Shown one piece after another: positions 30,363 through 35,838 of a stretch of 35,838 nucleotides of DNA. The stretch comes from a virus. Within the stretch, counting starts at the first letter, position 1; the number at the start of each line of letters is the position of its first letter. A model generated the notes under the pieces. That model made no database searches, was not told the origin of the DNA, and saw only the letters and a list, made by a program, of their open reading frames with translations. Where the stretch lies: IMG/VR virus record IMGVR_UViG_3300030328_001859, positions 1-35,838 of that record; one strand, written 5' to 3'. A program made the translations under genes and the position numbers.

Positions 30363-32980
30363 TAACTTGCGCTCTTTAACAATGACCTATACTGTATAGT
30401 TATATCATTAATCTCTAAATCTGCTCCAGTAAAACCTTTTATTTTTATACGCACACTCTGCCCTTCAAATGGTACAGTAGGTGAAAATGTTTGCACATCG
30501 TAATTACCAGATGTATCTGCAAAATTTTTACCAGATATAGCTGTAAAACTAGTTTTATTATCTACTGCATATTCTACAGGATTACTAACAGTGGCATTAC
30601 ATTTATATGTAATTATAATATCATAAAATCTTTTTACTCTGCCTGGATCACCAAAATCTAAATCTTTAGTTATTAATATTGCATCTGGGGTAGGAGCAGA
30701 AGATAATCCACCTTTAGCTGTTTCTGACCATTCTAAAAACGTAAACGTTTCATCTATACTACCAGTATTATTTACATCGCTTCCTATTTTTAAACGTTGT
30801 ATTCCATAGCTTAAATTTTTATCATGATCTATAAAAAAATTACTTAAAACTGCTCCATTAGTAAAATCACCTGTACCAGAAAATATAGAATTAGTTCCCT
30901 TTGTCCAACTTGCAGTTCTAAAATCATACACAAACACATCTGTATTCAATGTATTTATACTGTCAGATACTATTACTGCGTAATTCTTTTTAGGATTAAA
31001 TCCAACAATAGTTCCAGCTGTGTAAAAACTTTCCCAAGTGTCTTCATGTATTTTATTAGCAATTAAATTTACAGGTGCTTGTCCATTGTACAACCAAAAA
31101 CCATATCTATTTGCCCACATAACACCAAACTCTGCTTTTTGTACAGATGCAGGATGGTCGCATCCAGCAAAATCTTTTGTTTGTTCTAAGAACCAACCTG
31201 CTGGTTGAGGTGATGAAATATTAATTATATATAGTTTATCTTCTTTATACGCTAATAATCTATCACTAAAAGATTCTAATTTAACATAAGAACCGCTATC
31301 ACCTTTTACAACATCCATAAAATAACTACGAGGATATGTATCAAATTTATTTACAGGTGTATACATTATTCTGTCGCCATGATGTTCTTTTGTACTTGGT
31401 TCTTCTTTGTTAAAGTTAGTCCTAACGTTTGCTACAAAACTTCTTCTATTTGTAATAACAGCAGTTTTATAACCTTCTCCAGTACCACTAATAGTTATTT
31501 TGCCTTCATCTGGACTAAATCCATTTATAATTTCATACGTTTCTAAATTAATACTTGATGAAAAAACTGATTTACTTTGCGCTCTTGTGGCATGCGCACC
31601 AGCAGAAGGTTCATCATAATTACGTTCTGATGTGAAAGTATCAGATAATTTAGAACGTACACCATGTTCCATGTCTCCATCTATTAGTAAAAACCAAGGA
31701 TCATTGGTATCATTTACTTTAGCGTAAAATCTAAAACCTACTATGCGAGAATTGTATGGACCATTTGCATATATTATAAATTCTAATTTTTTATCTGTAG
31801 CTCCAGGATTAAATGTATTATTAGATGTAGGTATATATAATAATGATTCTTGTCCATCTTCATATACATATGATAATGCAATTTGATAATCTACGTTTGC
31901 CCAATCTGATGACGTTAAAGCAGATGTACCCTGCAACTCTATATTAATACCATCTCCTGCTCCACTAGGGTATGTTTCACTTGTTACAACAGCAGATGCA
32001 GTTGGTGCTTTCAAATCGTTTACTTTTAAATCCCAACCATCAAACGTTCCATTTGTAGCTGTACTAAATACAGTATTACCTGTATCACCTACAAAATGTT
32101 CTCTTTTTATATAACCATACCATAAATTTTGAAAGTCTTCATCATCGCCACTTAATTTTTTTGTTTGAAAAAATGTACCATCAGAAATACGTACAGCATT
32201 GTCAGAATAAGTAAATACAGGCTTCATCATAACTTGCATATTAGTAGCTCCACCATTTGCAGTGCTTCCTGAAACTGTAACAATATTTTTATGATCTAAT
32301 GTAATCCTACTTCTATTTACGTCACGTATACGCAAACATTGAAAATTGTTGGCATTACTATTATTTGTATCATTTTCTATACGTATATAATCTCCAGCAT
32401 TCATTTGACCTGTCTGACCACCACCACCTAAAAATGTATTATTTTGATCTGTTATAGTATCACCAACACCACTTGCACCTGCTTGAGCATAAGTTAAAGT
32501 TCCTGCGCCAAAATCAAAATTTTCTATGTCAGTATTAGCACCTTGATTTATAGATTGTGGAAAAGTAGAGTTTAAATTTAATGTACGTGTATTATTATCA
32601 TATACATGTATCTGGCAATTCAAACAATCAACATACATGATATACTTAGAACCTTGGTCTATTACTCCAGATGCAGATGTGCTGCTAGGTGCAGAACCTA
32701 AATCAAAATCAGATTCAAACGGAAATACGCCATATCCAGCTGCAAGGTGTCCAATAACACTTGTATCAGTTGTATTGCTATCAGCTGCTGCTAACGTGCT
32801 AAATTTAGCTGGAGTCAGCGAATTATGCGCTACCCCACCTCCAAGTGTATTTATTGAATTTCTAAGCGTTAAGGATACGTTATCGGCTTCAGACAATGCA
32901 TTGATAGGTATATCCCTAGCATTATTAGCATCAACTAATCCACCTGAGAAATCATTTAATGTAAACGTTTGTTTAGGCAC
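30362..32980 (-). CDS. Large tail/tubular structural protein
   Basis: 872 residues, mostly beta-rich. The start FTLNDFSGGLVDANNARDIP, followed by LSEADNVSLTLRNSINTLGG, is the opening seen in large tail or tail-tube proteins of many marine podoviruses. Scattered W, Y and G residues and repeated short strands suggest propeller or beta-sandwich repeats. The likely start is a GTG at 32980; the gene overlaps the tiny lysine-rich gene by eight bases. It should form part of the tail hub or nozzle, working with the following internal proteins. It is too long and too far from the capsid genes to be a fibre call with certainty. Confidence 0.68.
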   Translation of the reverse strand: MPKQTFTLNDFSGGLVDANNARDIPINALSEADNVSLTLRNSINTLGGGVAHNSLTPAKFSTLAAADSNTTDTSVIGHLAAGYGVFPFESDFDLGSAPSSTSASGVIDQGSKYIMYVDCLNCQIHVYDNNTRTLNLNSTFPQSINQGANTDIENFDFGAGTLTYAQAGASGVGDTITDQNNTFLGGGGQTGQMNAGDYIRIENDTNNSNANNFQCLRIRDVNRSRITLDHKNIVTVSGSTANGGATNMQVMMKPVFTYSDNAVRISDGTFFQTKKLSGDDEDFQNLWYGYIKREHFVGDTGNTVFSTATNGTFDGWDLKVNDLKAPTASAVVTSETYPSGAGDGINIELQGTSALTSSDWANVDYQIALSYVYEDGQESLLYIPTSNNTFNPGATDKKLEFIIYANGPYNSRIVGFRFYAKVNDTNDPWFLLIDGDMEHGVRSKLSDTFTSERNYDEPSAGAHATRAQSKSVFSSSINLETYEIINGFSPDEGKITISGTGEGYKTAVITNRRSFVANVRTNFNKEEPSTKEHHGDRIMYTPVNKFDTYPRSYFMDVVKGDSGSYVKLESFSDRLLAYKEDKLYIINISSPQPAGWFLEQTKDFAGCDHPASVQKAEFGVMWANRYGFWLYNGQAPVNLIANKIHEDTWESFYTAGTIVGFNPKKNYAVIVSDSINTLNTDVFVYDFRTASWTKGTNSIFSGTGDFTNGAVLSNFFIDHDKNLSYGIQRLKIGSDVNNTGSIDETFTFLEWSETAKGGLSSAPTPDAILITKDLDFGDPGRVKRFYDIIITYKCNATVSNPVEYAVDNKTSFTAISGKNFADTSGNYDVQTFSPTVPFEGQSVRIKIKGFTGADLEINDITIQYRSLLKSAS

Positions 32981-33077
32981 GTTTTTTTACTTTCCTTTTT
33001 CTTTTCTTTTTCTTCTTACGTTTTTTAGTTCCGTAAACTTTTCTACGATCTGATAAAACGTCACTTAATCTTTTCAT
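32973..33077 (-). CDS. Tiny lysine/arginine-rich protein (34 aa)
   Basis: MKRLSDVLSDRRKVYG then TKKRKKKKKRKRKVKKRA: the C-terminal 18 residues are almost all Lys and Arg. Its ATG overlaps the phosphoesterase stop (ATGA) and its end overlaps the tail gene by eight bases in another frame. The composition suggests DNA or RNA binding, perhaps packaging or condensation. The coupling supports it being real; no similarity search was possible. Confidence 0.6.
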   Translation of the reverse strand: MKRLSDVLSDRRKVYGTKKRKKKKKRKRKVKKRA

Positions 33078-33832
33078 CCTATCACTTTACCATTTATTGT
33101 TGTTTTACCATTTACAATGGTTAACACATTTAAATTAAAGTTTCCATCGTTAAATATATCCAGAATACCAACATTATGTGTCCAATTAGTCTGCCTGTTT
33201 TTTAAAAATTCTTTTTCCATTTTACATAAGCATCCCATTGAATAAGCCATCTTAGCTCCATTCAAATGTGTTACTACAGACTTCATACTATCATGTGTGT
33301 GTCCGTAGATAATATTTACACCCAAGTTCATTACGTGGCTTCTTGTATGATTAACACCACTGTAATGACCACCATGATATGCATACAACTTAGATCCTAG
33401 TATCTTTACATACTTACCATAAGGGTATGCATCATATCCTCTTTCCTTCATCTTAAATGCTTTCATAGAAGCATACTGTTTAAGATAAGGATTCTCTTCT
33501 ACAAAATTGTCAAACCAAAGCTCATGATTACCCATAGTCATAATCTTCTTTTTTACTTTGGCTTTTTTGCATGAAGCATCTATTCTATCTAATCCTTCAT
33601 TAACTGCCATTATCTCCATCTTAATTGCAGGCAGTTGGTATTCTAATGGCGGTCTTTTCTTTTTAGACCATTGCCAATGTGATACGCTTTCTCCTTCTGC
33701 AAAATCTCCAATGCAAAGAAATGCTGATGGTTTAACATATTCTAAAACCTTTAAAGCGCAGCTAAAAGCTTTCTCATCGTGATGAGGAAAGTGTATGTCA
33801 GGAAAAATGACTACAGTATCTTTAATAGTCAA
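33074..33832 (-). CDS. Calcineurin-like metallophosphoesterase
   Basis: 252 residues with all five metal motifs of the family: FPDIHFP (Asp12, His14), CIGDF (Asp43), GNHE (101-104), HGGH (153-156) and GHTH (177-180). These bind two metal ions and hydrolyse phosphodiesters or phosphomonoesters; the substrate of phage members is generally unknown. It starts with TTG one base after the stop of the endolysin gene and is coupled to the next tiny gene by ATGA. The location among lysis and tail genes is odd for a nucleotide-metabolism enzyme and could mean a late role such as nucleic-acid end processing. Confidence 0.88.
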   Translation of the reverse strand: MTIKDTVVIFPDIHFPHHDEKAFSCALKVLEYVKPSAFLCIGDFAEGESVSHWQWSKKKRPPLEYQLPAIKMEIMAVNEGLDRIDASCKKAKVKKKIMTMGNHELWFDNFVEENPYLKQYASMKAFKMKERGYDAYPYGKYVKILGSKLYAYHGGHYSGVNHTRSHVMNLGVNIIYGHTHDSMKSVVTHLNGAKMAYSMGCLCKMEKEFLKNRQTNWTHNVGILDIFNDGNFNLNVLTIVNGKTTINGKVIG

Positions 33833-33833
33833 A

Positions 33834-34319
33834 CTATAACCCTAAAGCTCGTCTATACCAACCATACCAAAAACGTTCTTGTGATTCGTTTCTATACACT
33901 ATCTTTGCGTAATGCAAAACAATATAAGATATAAGACGATTTTTTTCTAACTTTTGACTAGCTCTAATAGTCATTCTACCTATTCTACCATCTACAGTAA
34001 TTTCATCATCTTTACCATTTTTACCATTACATGCTTTTTGTAAAACTTTAACTGCTGTTCCTTGTCCTGCATTAACTACAAATAAAAAATAAGATTCTCT
34101 TAATTCTTCTGGTAGCTTCTCTGCTTTACAAGGTTTCCAATAATCTTCTCTGTATATAGCACAAGCTTCTTCTACAGTTAAATTTTTTATATCTACATCT
34201 TTATGCGCTCTTTTTGATATACCATACTTAGTTTCTCCACCTTTATCAACAGCATCATTAACATAGCCACCTTCATGCCTCAAAACTTCTTGTACAATTT
34301 CTCCAAAAGTAGTTCGCAT
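33834..34319 (-). CDS. Endolysin, GH108 family
   Basis: 161 residues. LRHEGGYVNDAVDKGGETKYGISKRA (13-38 in pieces: HEGGYVND, GGETKYGIS) matches the N-terminal active-site region of glycoside hydrolase family 108 lysozymes, where Glu16 is the likely acid. The middle LTVEEACAIYREDYWKP and VVNAGQGTAVKVLQKA also fit, and the C-terminal half corresponds to a GH108 peptidoglycan-binding part. It would cut the glycan backbone of the host wall at lysis. There is no signal peptide, so release needs a holin; small membrane genes lie directly upstream in the same transcript. Confidence 0.88.
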   Translation of the reverse strand: MRTTFGEIVQEVLRHEGGYVNDAVDKGGETKYGISKRAHKDVDIKNLTVEEACAIYREDYWKPCKAEKLPEELRESYFLFVVNAGQGTAVKVLQKACNGKNGKDDEITVDGRIGRMTIRASQKLEKNRLISYIVLHYAKIVYRNESQERFWYGWYRRALGL

Positions 34320-34495
34320 TACTTTTTTAATACCTTTCCCATTACATCTTCAAATACATCATAAATAGCTGCAATAATCTTTTCTTCTGTATCTTCATTT
34401 ATAATAGGAATGTTTACATTCTTATTTAGTTCATCAATAATTTTATCTCTATTTTCATTGTTAAACAAATATTTCATAATCATTTCTTGTATCAT
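34319..34495 (-). CDS. Small acidic protein (58 aa), unknown
   Basis: 58 residues: MIQEMIMKYLFNNENRDKII, then DELNKN-type turns and a C-terminal helix ending IAAIYDVFEDVMGKVLKK. It overlaps the upstream membrane gene by four bases (ATGA) and the endolysin start by one base (TAATG). Not recognised; the chain of overlaps supports it being translated. Confidence 0.6.
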   Translation of the reverse strand: MIQEMIMKYLFNNENRDKIIDELNKNVNIPIINEDTEEKIIAAIYDVFEDVMGKVLKK

Positions 34496-34635
34496 TTTAT
34501 TTCCTTTTTTATTTTAATTATTAAATATATTAAAGTTGCAATAGATACCGCCATTTGTAATACCATAGGTAAGTTTACCCACCATACTCCTACACCTAAC
34601 GATCCATTAATTATAACTTTAGTAGAATCTATCAT
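34492..34635 (-). CDS. Small membrane protein (47 aa), holin-like
   Basis: MIDSTKVIINGSLGVGVWWV then LPMVLQMAVSIATLIYLIIK and a basic end KIKKEIK. One or two transmembrane helices (about 8-42) with a basic C-terminus. It overlaps its neighbours on both sides by four bases (ATGA). Size, membrane nature and place next to the endolysin fit a holin or antiholin. Confidence 0.62.
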   Translation of the reverse strand: MIDSTKVIINGSLGVGVWWVNLPMVLQMAVSIATLIYLIIKIKKEIK

Positions 34636-34733
34636 TTCTTTTTCTTTTTAGACATTTTTTTTCTACCAGCTGCTTTAGCTTTTTTTGATGGTCTACCTTT
34701 TTTTGAACCATAAGTTCCTTTTCCGTAAGGCAT
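34632..34733 (-). CDS. Tiny basic protein MPYGKGTYGS-type (33 aa)
   Basis: MPYGKGTYGSKKGRPSKKAK then AAGRKKMSKKKKK. This Gly-Tyr-Lys start is common in small basic proteins of marine phage genomes, from general memory. Over a third of the residues are lysine. It starts with TAATG from the gene before and overlaps the next by ATGA. Possibly packaged with or bound to DNA; function unknown. Confidence 0.7.
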   Translation of the reverse strand: MPYGKGTYGSKKGRPSKKAKAAGRKKMSKKKKK

Positions 34734-34996
34734 TATTTTCTACTCGCTTTCCTTTTTTGTTTAGATCCACGACCATTACCTATTTTCGCTTCTATGTAAT
34801 TTAGTTGGTCTGTTACTTCATCATTTAATTCTTGAAATTTATCTACCATTCCATTCTTAGCATCAATGAGTTTTATAATTATATCATGTAAGTCATCTAT
34901 TTTTTTATTTAACTCATTAGTCATCCATTTAAATGTCATCCACAATATACCTGCTGCTAATCCAGCAAATCCTATTTCAGTCCAATTTTCAATCAT
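34733..34996 (-). CDS. Putative holin (TM + coiled coil + basic tail)
   Basis: 87 residues: an N-terminal transmembrane helix (IGFAGLAAGILWMTFKWM, about 8-25), a coiled coil (LNKKIDDLHDIIIKLIDAKN, about 29-72) and a strongly basic end (GSKQKRKASRK). This is a common holin layout, with periplasmic N-terminus, one helix and a basic cytoplasmic tail. It overlaps the upstream gene by eight bases and is in the lysis cassette. An i-spanin is less likely because it would place the coiled coil in the periplasm without a basic end. Confidence 0.65.
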   Translation of the reverse strand: MIENWTEIGFAGLAAGILWMTFKWMTNELNKKIDDLHDIIIKLIDAKNGMVDKFQELNDEVTDQLNYIEAKIGNGRGSKQKRKASRK

Positions 34997-35327
34997 TCCA
35001 GGGTAATCCTATAGCTTCTGTTGGTGATATTTTTTCTTCTACTTGGTTTAATAATGATGTTTCTATGTTAGCCATTTTTTCTTCACCTAATGCGTACTTA
35101 ACCCAGTCTTTTACTTTTTCTTCTGTTAGGTCTTTATATTCTATATAATTACTACTATCAGGAGTTTCTAATCCTACTGTTCCTATAGCGGATACATCAT
35201 AAGTAACTACATCGTCATACTTACCAATTGTTTTAGAAACAATCATAGTATAATGCACTGTTTTACAAACATCTTTTAAACCATCTTTAGATACATATCT
35301 ATCTATATTATTTATCTGTATCTTCAT
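34989..35327 (-). CDS. Late protein, unknown (ends IGLPW)
   Basis: 112 residues, alpha/beta: MKIQINNIDRYVSKDGLKDV, then VHYTMIVSKTIGKYDDVVTY, and a helical C-terminal half ending EAIGLPWND. The pattern resembles small conserved proteins of aquatic phages whose role is not known (recognised from memory only). It overlaps both neighbours (20 and 8 bases), so the four genes from 35814 to 34733 are one translational unit. Confidence 0.65.
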   Translation of the reverse strand: MKIQINNIDRYVSKDGLKDVCKTVHYTMIVSKTIGKYDDVVTYDVSAIGTVGLETPDSSNYIEYKDLTEEKVKDWVKYALGEEKMANIETSLLNQVEEKISPTEAIGLPWND

Positions 35328-35541
35328 CTTTAATAAGTTCTGTTTTTAATAAACCTACAAATGCGTCTTTTCCAACTTGCATTTGTTGTAAATTAAATTG
35401 AGTAGTTTCCATTTTCCTAGTTAAATCTTGTATATGATTTATTATTACTTTTTGATTATCAGTCATATCATTTACATCATAATCTTTTCCGTCAAGGTTA
35501 ATCATAGCTGATTGTTTTTTATTATTTTCTTTTTTAGCCAT
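35308..35541 (-). CDS. Late coiled-coil protein, unknown
   Basis: 77 residues: a basic start (MAKKENNKKQSA), INLDGKDYDVNDMTDNQKVI, then an extended helix with TTQFNLQQMQVGKDAFVGLL and an acidic end. The DGKDYDVNDMTDNQK pattern is frequent in aquatic phage genomes (a DUF6447-like protein, from memory; low certainty). Good AAGGAAA ribosome site. It precedes the lysis genes in the operon. Confidence 0.62.
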   Translation of the reverse strand: MAKKENNKKQSAMINLDGKDYDVNDMTDNQKVIINHIQDLTRKMETTQFNLQQMQVGKDAFVGLLKTELIKDEDTDK

Positions 35542-35550
35542 TGTATTTCC

Positions 35551-35814
35551 TTATCTTCTTTTTAATCCTAATTTTTCCATTAGGGTTTTGTTCTCTTCTT
35601 CAAGTTTCTGTATGTGCTGAGTTTCCATTCCCTCAACACTAGCACTTAGCACAGTAACTTTATTTTGTAAATCTTCAATTTTTCTTTTGTGTTCTGCAAA
35701 TTGCATTTGAGCTTGATACCAAGATCCAGTAACTACCATAATTAAGAAGCCTACTTTGATTAACATAGCTACACTTAAACTTATTGTGCTATCTGTATTA
35801 ATAGGATTCGACAT
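35551..35814 (-). CDS. Small membrane protein with coiled coil
   Basis: 87 residues: polar N-terminus, one transmembrane helix (about 13-33: LSVAMLIKVGFLIMVVTGSW) and a coiled coil to the end (KRKIEDLQNKVTVLSASVEG... KLEEENKTLMEKLGLKRR). This could be an i-spanin (Rz-like), a holin or a virion tail anchor. There are two coiled-coil membrane genes in the cassette, which is the usual count for a spanin or holin pair, but no lipobox partner is visible in the window. Confidence 0.62.
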   Translation of the reverse strand: MSNPINTDSTISLSVAMLIKVGFLIMVVTGSWYQAQMQFAEHKRKIEDLQNKVTVLSASVEGMETQHIQKLEEENKTLMEKLGLKRR

Positions 35815-35838
35815 CTATTTCAAACTCCGTTGTATCTG
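35798..35838 (-). CDS. C-terminal end of an upstream late gene (partial)
   Basis: A frame open from the right edge reads DTTEFEIDVESY and stops at 35800-35798, overlapping the next gene's start by 17 bases, as elsewhere in this operon. Only 12 residues are visible. Another frame ends slightly earlier with QIQRSLK, so which frame is used cannot be proven. Confidence 0.35.
   Translation of the reverse strand, partial: DTTEFEIDVESY

Noticed and set aside
1-35838. Complete circular genome joined at the window ends
   Set aside because: Joining base 1 to base 35838 would end the capsid frame after six more residues (about 242 in total), too short for this protein, and no terminal repeat is seen. 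The window is a partial genome.

Overview
The window is part of an AT-rich, short-tailed (podovirus-type) phage genome. The strongest evidence is a contiguous head module: putative small terminase, large terminase, a P22-type portal, an acidic scaffold and the start of a major capsid protein. Leftward beyond the window this should continue into the right-hand block: small lysis genes with a GH108 endolysin, a large tail protein, and a run of internal/ejection-type proteins that includes a 2728-residue giant. There is no integrase, repressor, tRNA, rRNA or host housekeeping gene. The host cannot be read from the sequence. Small lysine-rich proteins such as MPYGKGTYGSKKGRP and the low GC suggest an aquatic, probably marine, bacterial host; this is inference.

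Layout. (1) 1-6745, minus strand: late head genes running left from a divergent control region. (2) 6746-7148: palindrome-rich control region. (3) 7149-16659, plus strand: early genes. Its first part (7.0-9.3 kb) is unusual. Short genes and gene-free stretches are each preceded by a near-identical CACACCC-TTTTAT-type motif, and the gene-free stretches fold into large structured RNA candidates (8331-8801, 9289-9470, 10642-10773). Its second part (10.8-16.7 kb) holds recombination and replication genes: a DUF1071/Sak3-like annealing protein, a primase-helicase fusion and a PDDEXK resolvase-like nuclease, plus many tiny coupled genes. It ends at two strong terminators. (4) 16818-35838, minus strand: the rest of the late operon, read right to left.

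The genes are tightly packed. Stop/start overlaps (TAATG, ATGA, and TTG or GTG starts overlapping or abutting the previous stop) are frequent, so translational coupling is probably general. Late genes appear to form one leftward operon passing through the left edge of the window and re-entering at the right. The segment holding the C-terminal part of the capsid protein and probably further tail genes is not in the window.

The most interesting hypothesis is that the giant late protein (17932-26118) is a virion-packaged, single-chain RNA polymerase of the double-psi-beta-barrel type. It has an RVP...GADKDID stretch resembling the DxDxD metal-binding signature of cellular and crAss-like phage RNA polymerases. 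The repeated short promoter motif in the early region, including one copy immediately in front of a 470-nt structured RNA, could be the target of that enzyme. The motif repetition and RNA stems are read directly from sequence. The polymerase assignment and its link to the motif are inference.
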